A stretch of 64,000 nucleotides of DNA from Marinoscillum sp040222955 (GTDB lineage: Bacteria; Bacteroidota; Bacteroidia; Cytophagales; Cyclobacteriaceae). Shown in pieces: positions 36,519 to 45,062 of this stretch. The position numbers and the translations under genes were made by a program. Within the stretch, counting starts at the first letter, position 1. Every line of letters starts with the position of its first letter. The notes below the pieces were generated by a model. It was not told the origin of the DNA and did no database searches. It worked only from the letters and a program-made list of their open reading frames with translations. Location of the stretch: assembly GCF_040222955.1 (NCBI RefSeq), contig NZ_JAVKCA010000011.1, positions 248,001-312,000 on the forward strand, given 5' to 3'.

Positions 36519-38894
36519 TTAAAATTTAAAATTATAAGAAACAGCAGGTACGAATGTCCCCAATATAGAAACCTGATTGGCCTGTGTGACGGACTGACCG
36601 GCCACACTCAGATCGTCTGTCTGCGCAAAGTAGATAGAGAAGGGATTTCTACGGGCGTATACATTATAGACAGTGAAGACCCAGTGATCCCGCAGCTTTT
36701 TGGGTGAACCGTCAGACTTGATGGTGCGCATGTACCAGGTAGCTGAGAGGTCCAGTCGGTGATAGTCTGGAATGCGCCCGTTATTTCTACCCAGAACACC
36801 CGGTATGGTGTAACCCTGATTTTCATATCGGTAGGAGGGTAGCGTATTGGGTGTGCCGGTGATAAAAGTGAAATTAGCCGAAAGCGACCATTTTTCACTC
36901 CAGTCATAGTTAGCAGTTACTTTGAGGTTATGTGTCTGATCAAATCGGGTGGGGTACCAGTTTCCTTCATTGATCCCCTCTACCTTCAGCTCTGTGCGGG
37001 CTAGTGTGTAGCTGATCCAGCCGTTAATCTTGCCCGAGTTTTTCTTCACAAAAAACTCGGCACCATAGGCTCTTCCTTCACCGGAAAGCAGATCGCCTTC
37101 CAGAAACCTGTTGATCAGAATTTCCGCTCCATCTATGTAGTCCACCTGGTTTTGCGATTCTTTATAGTAGACTTCAATGGACGTTTCCAGCTGGTTATTA
37201 AGGAAATTTTTAAAGACTCCCAGTGCCACCTGATCGGCCAGCTGCGGCTTTATGTTGTTTGTGCTTGGCGTCCAGACATCTGTAGGTAGAGAAGCCGTGG
37301 TGTTGGAGACCAGGTGAATGTACTGGCTCATCCGGTTGTAGCTACCCTTGATAGAAGTGGATGGGTTCACACTGTACTTAAAGGAAAAACGAGGTTCCAG
37401 GTTTGAATAGAACTGGATGGTCTCCCAATTATCAGCTTCTCCTATATCAGAGACCGGTCTTCTTTCCCCTTTCTCTTCAGTGTCCTCATAGTAATAAATG
37501 GACCCCTCACCAAGGTACTGAAACCCTGAGAGGCGAACCCCATACTGCAGGGAAAGCCGATCACTTATCTTTTGGGTATTCCCCAGATAGATGGCCGTTT
37601 CCACACTCTTACGTTCGTCCAGGCTGATGTCACTTTCTTCACCATCGCTTACCCCCAAAACCTCAGCAGGTTTGAACCTGTAGAGAATTGCTTCTGCACC
37701 AAAGGAGAGCTCATTGGAGGTGTTGATGAAATAGGAAAATTGTTCTTTGAAATTGTATGTCAGGATTCTTGACTTCCAGCTAAAGAGGTCATCTTTCGTT
37801 TCGCCCACCTGAAAGGAGTAGTCATAGTCACTCAGGAAAAGCGTAGTGTTCGAAAAAATCCGGTCGTTGAACAAATGGTTCCATCGCAGACTGGCGGTTT
37901 TATTCCCCCAGTCAAAGCCCTGGTTGGCATCAAATTTAAAGACGTCCCGACCCAAATAACCGGAAAGGTATACCCGGTCTTTATCGGAAATATAGTAGTT
38001 GGTTTTTCCCGTAAGGTCATAAAAGCGAAGCCCTACACCATCCAGATCGTTGTTTTTGAGAAAAGGCTGCGCCAGTACATCGATGTATGACCTGCGGCCT
38101 GCCAAAATGAAGGAAGACTTATTCCTGGCAATGGGCCCTTCCACAGCAAAGCGACTAAAGATGGTGCCTATGCCGCCGTTTACTTCATAGTTTTTGATGT
38201 TCCCTTCTTTCATTCGTACATCCAGAATAGAGGAGAGTCTGCCGCCATACTCCGCAGGAATACCACCTTTGTAGAGCTTTACATCCTTTACCGCATCCGG
38301 GTTAAACACCGAAAAGAACCCAAACATGTGGGAGGAGTTGTAAACAGGTGCTTCGTCCAGAAGAATGAGATTCTGGCCCACACTTCCGCCACGCACATTG
38401 AAGCCGGAGGCCCCTTCACCTACGGTGGTGACTCCCGGGAGCAGCTGTAAGCTTTTCACCACGTCCACCTCACCCAGAAAGGCGGGAATCTTCTGAATAG
38501 TGGTGATATCCAGTTCTGCGGTGCTCATTTCCATGCTGGACACATTTTCGTCTTCTGGCTTGGCGGTGACCACTACTTCCTGCAGCTTCTGTTCGGTGGA
38601 AATGAGCTCCACATCCAGGCGCACATTCTGATTTAAGGAGACCGATTTTTGAATGGGCTGGTAGCCGATATACCGGTACTCTACGGAGTACTCCCCCGGA
38701 GGAATGGTGATGGAATAGAATCCATAGACATTGGTGATATTGCCGCTGCTGAGCTCTCGAATGAGTACGGTGGCACCGATGAGCGTTTCGCCATCTGACT
38801 GATCCCTGACGTAGCCACTGATGGTAAATTTTTCCTGACCTGAAGCGGAGAATAAAAAGAGGCCGCTCAGGAGGGTGAGTATTAGTTTTTTCAA
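36519..38894 (-). CDS. TonB-dependent receptor with carboxypeptidase-like N-terminal domain
   Basis: 791 residues. A signal peptide (about 1-19, ending FSASGQ) is followed by a carboxypeptidase regulatory-like domain (ISGYVRDQSDGETLIGATVLI), a plug with GASGFNVRGGSVGQNLILLDEAPVYN, and a barrel ending AVSYNFKF. It begins at TTG 38892-38894, since no in-frame ATG precedes the signal peptide. It belongs to the FecA/CirA-like receptors paired with DUF4249, distinct from SusC. It would import a ligand such as a metal complex or peptide across the outer membrane with TonB energy. It heads an operon with DUF4249 and MFS genes. Confidence 0.93.
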   Translation of the reverse strand: MKKLILTLLSGLFLFSASGQEKFTISGYVRDQSDGETLIGATVLIRELSSGNITNVYGFYSITIPPGEYSVEYRYIGYQPIQKSVSLNQNVRLDVELISTEQKLQEVVVTAKPEDENVSSMEMSTAELDITTIQKIPAFLGEVDVVKSLQLLPGVTTVGEGASGFNVRGGSVGQNLILLDEAPVYNSSHMFGFFSVFNPDAVKDVKLYKGGIPAEYGGRLSSILDVRMKEGNIKNYEVNGGIGTIFSRFAVEGPIARNKSSFILAGRRSYIDVLAQPFLKNNDLDGVGLRFYDLTGKTNYYISDKDRVYLSGYLGRDVFKFDANQGFDWGNKTASLRWNHLFNDRIFSNTTLFLSDYDYSFQVGETKDDLFSWKSRILTYNFKEQFSYFINTSNELSFGAEAILYRFKPAEVLGVSDGEESDISLDERKSVETAIYLGNTQKISDRLSLQYGVRLSGFQYLGEGSIYYYEDTEEKGERRPVSDIGEADNWETIQFYSNLEPRFSFKYSVNPSTSIKGSYNRMSQYIHLVSNTTASLPTDVWTPSTNNIKPQLADQVALGVFKNFLNNQLETSIEVYYKESQNQVDYIDGAEILINRFLEGDLLSGEGRAYGAEFFVKKNSGKINGWISYTLARTELKVEGINEGNWYPTRFDQTHNLKVTANYDWSEKWSLSANFTFITGTPNTLPSYRYENQGYTIPGVLGRNNGRIPDYHRLDLSATWYMRTIKSDGSPKKLRDHWVFTVYNVYARRNPFSIYFAQTDDLSVAGQSVTQANQVSILGTFVPAVSYNFKF

Positions 38895-39005
38895 GGCAGA
38901 TTGAGTTTTTTGACCTTGGATAAAAACGGTTTGTTCTTAAAGTTGTTCAGAAAACCCGGTTAAATTTTCAGTCTGCCGTCGAAAAGGGGGTTAATCTCCG
39001 AAAGA

Positions 39006-39980
39006 TTAGCTGATTTTGGATCGCAGGTCATTCACAATCATCTCCGCATGCACCCGGGAGTTTTCTATAAACCAGGCATTGGTCTTCAGCCCACCACAGA
39101 TGACACCCGCCAGGTAGACATTTTCCACATTGGTTTCCATGGTGTTCGCATTGTATGCAGGGGTCATATATTCATCCTTTCCGATGCTGATCCCTATATT
39201 CTTCAGGAAGGTGAAATCAGGCTGATATCCGGTCATGGCCAGAACAAAATCATTTTGCAGGGTGATGTCGCCTTCCGGGGTTTTCACCTCAATGGATTTT
39301 TCATCTATTCTCGTAATCTGAGATTCAAAATAGGCTTTAATTGACCCTTCTTTGATTCGGTTCTCAATGTCGGGTCGCACCCAATACTTCACCCGGGGAT
39401 TGATTTCTTTTTCACGTACGACCATGACTACCTCTTTGGCTCCTTTTCGAAAAGTTTCCAGCGCCACGTCCACTGACGAATTGGCGGCTCCAACCACTGC
39501 TACCCGCATGTCAAAATAAGGATGAGGCTCATCATAGTAATGTTTTACTTTGGGGAGTTCCTCACCGGGAATGTTGAGCAGATAAGGTAAGTCGTAAAAT
39601 CCTGTGGCGATGATGATGGCCCTGGCGGAGTAAGTCTGCTTGGAGGTGTTTACACGGAAGTTGTTTTTCTCCTTCTTCACCTCCAGTACATTTTCATAAA
39701 GGCGCGTATTGAGCTGACGAGAAGTGGCCACTCTTCGGTAATATTCCAGCGCCTCAGGACGTGTGGGTTTGGGGTTATGAGAGATGAAAGGCACATTACC
39801 AATTTCCAACCGGTCAGAGGTGGAAAAGAAAGTCATGTTGTGCGGATAGTTATAAATAGAGTTAACCAGGCACCCCTTATCAATAATGGTATGGCTCAGC
39901 CCGGCGTCCTGTGCGGCGATCCCGCAGGCCAGGCCAATCGGGCCGGCTCCTATGATCAGTATATCCGTGTTTTCACTCAT
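39006..39980 (-). CDS. ypdA: YpdA-family bacillithiol disulfide reductase
   Basis: 324 residues with FAD-binding IIGAGPIGLACGIA near the start, an NADPH-binding motif VAVVGAANSSVDVALE in the middle, and a closing FAD motif NVYLAGVICGG. The protein has no CxxC of thioredoxin reductase, as in YpdA, which reduces bacillithiol disulfide (BSSB) with NADPH. It is the last gene of an operon with bshC, whose product completes bacillithiol, so synthesis and recycling are co-expressed. The start overlaps the cycloligase stop by eight bases. Confidence 0.92.
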   Translation of the reverse strand: MSENTDILIIGAGPIGLACGIAAQDAGLSHTIIDKGCLVNSIYNYPHNMTFFSTSDRLEIGNVPFISHNPKPTRPEALEYYRRVATSRQLNTRLYENVLEVKKEKNNFRVNTSKQTYSARAIIIATGFYDLPYLLNIPGEELPKVKHYYDEPHPYFDMRVAVVGAANSSVDVALETFRKGAKEVVMVVREKEINPRVKYWVRPDIENRIKEGSIKAYFESQITRIDEKSIEVKTPEGDITLQNDFVLAMTGYQPDFTFLKNIGISIGKDEYMTPAYNANTMETNVENVYLAGVICGGLKTNAWFIENSRVHAEMIVNDLRSKIS

Positions 39981-40551
39981 GGCATTTCAAAGTTTGTTGG
40001 GGTGTGATGCAGTAATCCAGGCGAATGTCGTGGGCTTCTGCAAAATCAAACTGATCAAACAGTGGCCCCAGGGTAAGTCCCACTTTTAACACACCGGGAG
40101 CCATTTCGGTCAACAGGCGGTCATAATAGCCCTTGCCATATCCTATTCTGTTGCCCAGCTTATCAGCGGCCAGCATAGGGATCAGTACCAGGTCTATCTC
40201 ATCCAGGTTTGCCGGAGTCCCTTCCATGGGGGTGGGAATCCCAAATTGATCGTCCTCGAACAAAAGGTCCCTGGTATAGACAAAGTGACTCATCGTTTGG
40301 CGTTCAAAATCTGTGGCGGAGACCACGACCTCAGTTTTTGCTTTAGAGAGCAACGCAATCAGCGGCCAGGTGTTCACCTCTTTGTTACGGGCAATGGGAA
40401 GAAAGCAATGGACACATCGAGCGCCTTTTTGGGAGATAAGCTGTGAGGCGGCCGTGACCACCTCCATGTTTCTTTTGGAAAAAACCTCCGAAACCAGCAT
40501 GCGCCTGTTGTGCAGGACGCCTCGTCTTATTTGTGCTTTCTCATTGGCCAT
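39973..40551 (-). CDS. 5-formyltetrahydrofolate cyclo-ligase
   Basis: 192 residues of the 5-FTHF cyclo-ligase family (YgfA/MTHFS). It has RRGVLHNRRMLVSEVF near the start and the nucleotide/folate-binding signature KLGNRIGYGKGYYDRLL about residue 135-150. It uses ATP to turn 5-formyl-THF into 5,10-methenyl-THF, rescuing an inhibitory folate. It begins one base after the bshC stop and overlaps ypdA by eight bases. No mechanistic link to bacillithiol is known, so it may ride in the operon. Confidence 0.93.
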   Translation of the reverse strand: MANEKAQIRRGVLHNRRMLVSEVFSKRNMEVVTAASQLISQKGARCVHCFLPIARNKEVNTWPLIALLSKAKTEVVVSATDFERQTMSHFVYTRDLLFEDDQFGIPTPMEGTPANLDEIDLVLIPMLAADKLGNRIGYGKGYYDRLLTEMAPGVLKVGLTLGPLFDQFDFAEAHDIRLDYCITPQQTLKCHE

Positions 40552-42111
40552 TTACACATCGTGGAGTATATGAAAGCGATAAGAGAAAGCATCAAATTTC
40601 TCCAGCAGCTCCGGAATAAATCCGGGATTGTTCAGGGAAAAGTTAAGAAAATTATCATGACGCTCCTGTAGCCCGTTGCCAGGAAAAAGCTTCTCTTTGA
40701 TGTTATCGATCTGAGACATTGCCGTTTCGTTATTTTGCTCTTCGGCTTTTTTCAGACGTTTGGCTATATTCTCCAGTGTTTTGAAGGTTTTGGCCCCCTC
40801 CGCTCCGATGAAGCCCGTGAGCGAGCCATCGATTTCCTCTGCTTTGGCTTTTATCCGGTTAAACACCATGTCCATCACCTTTCGCTCATCGGTCAACTCA
40901 TAGCCGTTTTCTCCATGTTTTTGGAGGTACATTTCCTTGAGCTTATGAGCAGACTGAAAAAGCTGTTTTCCCGTAAGTTTCAATTTCTGGACTTTTTTCT
41001 CGTTGGCCTTGTTCACAATGAGGCCGAACACTCGCGGCATTAGCGCCGGGAAGAATACTTCGTGATGGTCGAAAACATCTTTTAGCTGAAGCCAATAGGC
41101 GATTTCGGCAGGCCCACCCACATAGGCCAGGTTAGGTAAAATCACCTCCTGATACAGGGGTCGCATGATCACATTGGGACTGAAATGCTCCGGGTGTTTA
41201 TCGAGCAAGTCAATCATTTCAGTTTCGGAAAACACTTTATCTGTGTTGAGCACTTTGAATTGCTCACCCTCTCGCACTATTCGTTCCCTGAGGCCATTTT
41301 CCATATAGAAAAAGTTGATCTCTCGGGAAAAGGCCTGGTTTTTATAACCGGCAGCCTCCAGCTTTTGAGAGGTGGCACTCACAAGTTCATTAGAGGTGTT
41401 TTCAAACAATTCCTTTTTGATGACAGGAGCAAAAAGGTGTTTGAGTTTTTTGTGATCGGCATCTACCACGATCAGTCCCTGATCCCCGAAGAGTTCATTG
41501 ACGTAAAATCGGACAGCATCGGCCAGTCGGTCATGGTCCAGGTAGGCCTTCTCAAAAAGAGGAACGGCCTCCGGCAACGAGTCGATGAGCGCATTGAGAG
41601 AGTGGGGCTTCATTTTGCCCACCGGACCTGTTTGCGGGGTGTCCCATTCATATTTCTTACCGAAGAGATTGAAATGGTTGATCTCTGCCAGGTCGTGATC
41701 TTCTGTGGCCATCCAGTATACGGGCACAAAATGATATTTCGGATAAGCTGCTTTTAGTTGCTTGCAGGCGTTGATCACCGTCACGATCTTGTAGATGAAG
41801 TAGAGCGGACCGGTGAAAATGTTCAGCTGATGTCCTGTGGTGACTGTGAAGGTTTTCTCATTGGTGAGGCTGTGAATGTTAAACTCCACCGTTTCTGAGT
41901 GCGGAAGGGGGCCATATTGCTCGGCGAGCAGCGACACCAGGGTGGTGCGGTGGCTCATAGGCAGTTGCCTCTTTTCTATGAGTGATTCGAAGTTTTGGAC
42001 AGTGGGGAAGGTGTCGTAAAAAGGCTTCAGGGCCTCTTTTTGCTGGATGTAATCAATAAATATCGAGGAAAAACACTCCGTTTCTTCCAGATTGACTTGC
42101 TCTAATTTCAT
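40552..42111 (-). CDS. bshC: Bacillithiol biosynthesis cysteine-adding enzyme
   Basis: 519 residues, normal for BshC. The Rossmann-like core has VTTGHQLNIFTGPLYFIYKI, FVPVYWMATEDHDLAEINHF and YVGGPAEIAYWLQLK, all characteristic of the family, with a long coiled-coil region toward the C-terminus. BshC joins cysteine to glucosaminyl-malate to give bacillithiol, the low-molecular-weight thiol of Bacilli and Bacteroidetes. It begins three bases after the rimO stop. ypdA and ytxJ in this window belong to the same redox system. bshA and bshB are not in the window. Confidence 0.95.
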   Translation of the reverse strand: MKLEQVNLEETECFSSIFIDYIQQKEALKPFYDTFPTVQNFESLIEKRQLPMSHRTTLVSLLAEQYGPLPHSETVEFNIHSLTNEKTFTVTTGHQLNIFTGPLYFIYKIVTVINACKQLKAAYPKYHFVPVYWMATEDHDLAEINHFNLFGKKYEWDTPQTGPVGKMKPHSLNALIDSLPEAVPLFEKAYLDHDRLADAVRFYVNELFGDQGLIVVDADHKKLKHLFAPVIKKELFENTSNELVSATSQKLEAAGYKNQAFSREINFFYMENGLRERIVREGEQFKVLNTDKVFSETEMIDLLDKHPEHFSPNVIMRPLYQEVILPNLAYVGGPAEIAYWLQLKDVFDHHEVFFPALMPRVFGLIVNKANEKKVQKLKLTGKQLFQSAHKLKEMYLQKHGENGYELTDERKVMDMVFNRIKAKAEEIDGSLTGFIGAEGAKTFKTLENIAKRLKKAEEQNNETAMSQIDNIKEKLFPGNGLQERHDNFLNFSLNNPGFIPELLEKFDAFSYRFHILHDV

Positions 42112-42114
42112 GCG

Positions 42115-43428
42115 TTAGTTTACCGGTTTTCCGTAGAGATCAAATGCGGTAGCTTTTTCGATGAGGATGTTGGCAAAATCACCAACCCTCAGATAATGCT
42201 CGCTGGCATCGACCAGCACTTCGTTATCTACCTCCGGGGAGTCGTGCTCGGTGCGGCCGATAAACTGACCACCTTCTTTTCTGTCGATGAGCACCCGTAG
42301 GGTTTTGCCCACTTTTTCACTGTTGATCTCCTCAGAAATAGATTCTTGTAACTCCATAACGCGCTCGGCGCGTTCAAGTTTTACATTTTCTGGCACATTG
42401 TCTTCCATGGAGTAGGCATGGGTATTGTCTTCGTGCGAATAAGGGAATATTCCCAGCCGCTCAAACCTTGATTTTTGAACGAAATCAAGCATATCCTCGA
42501 ATTCAGCCTCGGTTTCTCCAGGGTGACCTGCTATCAATGTCGTCCGGATGGCAATACCCGGTACTTTTTCCCTAATGGTCTTGAGGAGCTGCTCGGTTTT
42601 TTCACGCGTGGTACCACGTCGCATGATTTTGAGCATCTCTGTGCTGCCGTGCTGCAGCGGAATGTCCAGGTATTTGCAGATGTTGCTTCGCTTGGCCATC
42701 ACATCCAGTACATCTTCAGGAAAACCGGTCGGGAATGCATAGTGAAGACGAATCCACTCCAGGCCTTCTACGTCAGCGAGTTTATCCAAAAGCTCAGCCA
42801 GGTTACGTTTTTTGTAAATGTCCAGGCCATAGTAAGTAGAGTCCTGTGCAATGAGGAGGATTTCTTTGGTGCCGTTTTTCACCAGGGACTGAGCTTCTTT
42901 GATGATCTGCTCTATGGGTTTGGAAACGTGCTTACCCCGCATGATGGGGATGGCACAAAAACTACAGGGTCGATCACATCCCTCGGAAATTTTGAGGTAT
43001 GCATAGTGGCGATCAGTGGTAGTGATTCGCTCACCGATGAGCTCGTGCTTATAATCAGCGTTGAATTTCTTTAGCAGAAGTGGTAACTCCATGGTGCCAA
43101 ACCAGGCATCCACTTCAGGAATTTCATTTTGGAGATCGTCGCGGTAGCGCTGAGAAAGACAGCCCGTCACATAAACCTTCTCCACGATTCCTTCTTCTTT
43201 GGCATCCACATACCGGAGAATGGTGTCTATGGATTCTTGTTTAGCATTGTCAATGAACCCACAGGTGTTGATGATCACGATGTTGGCGTCATCTTTTACC
43301 GACTCATGTGAGGCGTTGATACTGTTGCCTTTCAGCTGAGTAAGCATCACCTCCGAATCCACCAGATTCTTGGAGCATCCCAATGTGACAATGTTTACCT
43401 TATCTTTCTTTAGTCCTTTAGTCTTCAC
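42115..43428 (-). CDS. rimO: Ribosomal protein S12 methylthiotransferase
   Basis: 437 residues with the full MTTase architecture: N-terminal UPF0004 domain with cluster cysteines Cys18, Cys56 and Cys90, radical SAM motif CDRPCSFC (Cys151, Cys155, Cys158), and a C-terminal TRAM-like domain. GCSKNLVDSEVM and YLDIPLQHGSTEMLKIMRRG identify RimO rather than MiaB. It methylthiolates the conserved aspartate of uS12. It is the first gene of the rimO-bshC-cycloligase-ypdA operon, with a TAGCTTTG -7 box 21 bases upstream of the ATG. Confidence 0.96.
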   Translation of the reverse strand: MKTKGLKKDKVNIVTLGCSKNLVDSEVMLTQLKGNSINASHESVKDDANIVIINTCGFIDNAKQESIDTILRYVDAKEEGIVEKVYVTGCLSQRYRDDLQNEIPEVDAWFGTMELPLLLKKFNADYKHELIGERITTTDRHYAYLKISEGCDRPCSFCAIPIMRGKHVSKPIEQIIKEAQSLVKNGTKEILLIAQDSTYYGLDIYKKRNLAELLDKLADVEGLEWIRLHYAFPTGFPEDVLDVMAKRSNICKYLDIPLQHGSTEMLKIMRRGTTREKTEQLLKTIREKVPGIAIRTTLIAGHPGETEAEFEDMLDFVQKSRFERLGIFPYSHEDNTHAYSMEDNVPENVKLERAERVMELQESISEEINSEKVGKTLRVLIDRKEGGQFIGRTEHDSPEVDNEVLVDASEHYLRVGDFANILIEKATAFDLYGKPVN

Positions 43429-43448
43429 GTCTCTTCCAAATAAAACTG

Positions 43449-43456
43449 CAAAGCTA
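43449..43456 (-). promoter_or_regulatory. -7 element for the rimO-bshC-ypdA operon
   Basis: TAGCTTTG on the minus strand fits TAnnTTTG and ends 20 bases before the rimO ATG. No convincing -33 TTG at 17-23 bases was found. Confidence 0.45.
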
Positions 43457-43525
43457 ATACAAAATGGCCCCTATAATAAGTTCATTACCTATTGGTTATT
43501 ATAACTTTACGCGTTTCGAGAAAAT

Positions 43526-43996
43526 ATGAGGTCAGGAATTGTACTAATGTTGGGTGTTTGGCTGGCAGTAAGTTGCCAGGAGATCAAGGACTGTACGCTG
43601 GAGACGAGTACCGATTATTCTGTAGTCCGGTTTTACAGGGCCGATACCACAGTCAAAACAGTGAAAGAAGTGGCCTTTATGAGAATTTACGAGCCGGATG
43701 TCTCTAATTACAATATCTCCACCATGGAGGACAACATAGACGATGACACCATCGTGGTTACCGGCCTTTTTTTGAACCCGGCGGATACCAGGGTGACCTA
43801 TCTGTTTGAAACAGACTCGATCGATTATGAGCTGACGATGGAATACAAGCCCCATTTGAGAATATACTATGACGAGTGCGATCCTGTTTATTCTTACAAA
43901 CTGGATACCGCCTACAGCCCCAATTTTGATTCGGTGGCCATGGTCAATAATGTGTTGGACAAGGTGGTGACCACCAATCTTGAGATTTATTTGTGA
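43526..43996 (+). CDS. DUF6452-type lipoprotein
   Basis: 156 residues with a lipoprotein signal (LAVSC, Cys17). The stretches CTLETSTDYSVVRFY and GLFLNPADTRVTYLFETDSIDYELTMEYKPHLRIYYDECDP match my recollection of DUF6452, a Bacteroidetes-only family normally followed by DUF6048. It is probably an outer-membrane or periplasmic lipoprotein. The stop overlaps the start of the next gene (ATG within the last bases), showing coupling. No function is known. Confidence 0.75.
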   Translation: MRSGIVLMLGVWLAVSCQEIKDCTLETSTDYSVVRFYRADTTVKTVKEVAFMRIYEPDVSNYNISTMEDNIDDDTIVVTGLFLNPADTRVTYLFETDSIDYELTMEYKPHLRIYYDECDPVYSYKLDTAYSPNFDSVAMVNNVLDKVVTTNLEIYL

Positions 43997-44778
43997 TGGA
44001 AGAGAGACGGAGAGGACAAGAGCAATGGAGTTTAGCTTGCGGATTCAAAATGGCTGCGGTGGTACTTGGGAGCATTTTATTTTCTACAACCATAGTATTT
44101 GCACAGCGTCCGGCTGGTCAGCGTCCACAACCATCCGGTAACACTCAAAAGACCAACAGCCAGCTTCCCAAAGAGCCCCGGGATTTCAGGCCTTCCATGC
44201 TCAAGTTGAGTGTAGATGCCGTTCCTGTCGGAATATCCCTTTTTGGCGCAGATAGAAGTGGCTCGGGCTATCAGGCGCTCATCGATTTTGATCAGTTTTT
44301 CTTTGCGGCGGAGTACGGCACACAGAAGACCAGCAGAGGGGAGCTCTATAGCTATAAAAATGAAGGATCCTATTTCAGCTTTGGTCCGGAGGTTAATTTT
44401 TTGAAAAACAATGCCAAAGGGAATTCACTCACTTTTGGGCTCAGATATGGGCAGGCGCAGTTCAGCGATGAACTTTCTTATCTTAAAACCGGGGGGTTCT
44501 TTGGTGACCTGCAGGTGGAAGATGCCAATCCGGACCTGAAAGCCCGGTGGTTGGAACTGACGGTGGGCCTCAATGCCAATGTATGGAGCAACCTCTATCT
44601 GGGCTACACCATTCGGTACAAGGTGCTCAGGCAAGTGGACAACATCGGCACTATGGCACCCTACGATGTGCCGGGCTTTGGTTTGTACGAAGACAACACC
44701 GGCGTGCAGTTCAATTTTTATGTGGGCTGGGCCATTCCTTTAAGGGAGAAATTCCCCGAACCTGCGCTGGAAAATTAG
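43993..44778 (+). CDS. DUF6048-type outer-membrane protein
   Basis: 261 residues with an N-terminal hydrophobic segment (about 14-35, ending VFAQR) serving as signal peptide. The C-terminal 200 residues contain repeated beta strands, with LSVDAVPVGISLFGADRSGSGYQALIDFDQFFFAAEYG, matching DUF6048 barrel-like proteins. It overlaps the DUF6452 gene by four bases, the usual pairing. The TAG stop overlaps the stop of the convergent DUF721 gene in TTAG (44775-44778). The role is unknown; the two proteins probably form a complex at the outer membrane. Confidence 0.75.
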   Translation: MMEERRRGQEQWSLACGFKMAAVVLGSILFSTTIVFAQRPAGQRPQPSGNTQKTNSQLPKEPRDFRPSMLKLSVDAVPVGISLFGADRSGSGYQALIDFDQFFFAAEYGTQKTSRGELYSYKNEGSYFSFGPEVNFLKNNAKGNSLTFGLRYGQAQFSDELSYLKTGGFFGDLQVEDANPDLKARWLELTVGLNANVWSNLYLGYTIRYKVLRQVDNIGTMAPYDVPGFGLYEDNTGVQFNFYVGWAIPLREKFPEPALEN

Positions 44779-45062
44779 AGGAAACGAATATCGTCCACCA
44801 AATCCCCAAAATCCTTTTCGATCAGGCTTTTTACCCGCTCTTTGTTGTTGACCATCTCCTGCTTAAGTGGAGCTGAGGAAAACTTCACAAACAAAATGCG
44901 CTCCCTTAAAAACAAGCTGGTAGTTCGGGAAGCTATGGGCTTACCCATGATTGTTTCCCAGGATTCTACAAGCAATTTCTCCCGATAGCGCACATCCAGT
45001 TTTTCGTGGGTGAGAAACTTCCTGAAGGCACTGGTGAATGTATGAGAGTTGTCTTTGGTCAT
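44775..45062 (-). CDS. DUF721/DciA-like protein downstream of recF
   Basis: 95 residues of the DUF721 family: a helical N-terminus SAFRKFLTHEKLDVRYREKLLVESWETIMGKPIASRT, then a KH-like beta/alpha part with LFLRERILFVKFSSAPLKQEM. DciA, a relative, is the ancestral loader of the replicative helicase DnaB in bacteria without DnaC. It starts inside the end of recF (four-base overlap), and a recF partnership supports a role in replication or repair. Helicase loading in Bacteroidetes by this short form is not shown here. Confidence 0.82.
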   Translation of the reverse strand: MTKDNSHTFTSAFRKFLTHEKLDVRYREKLLVESWETIMGKPIASRTTSLFLRERILFVKFSSAPLKQEMVNNKERVKSLIEKDFGDLVDDIRFL

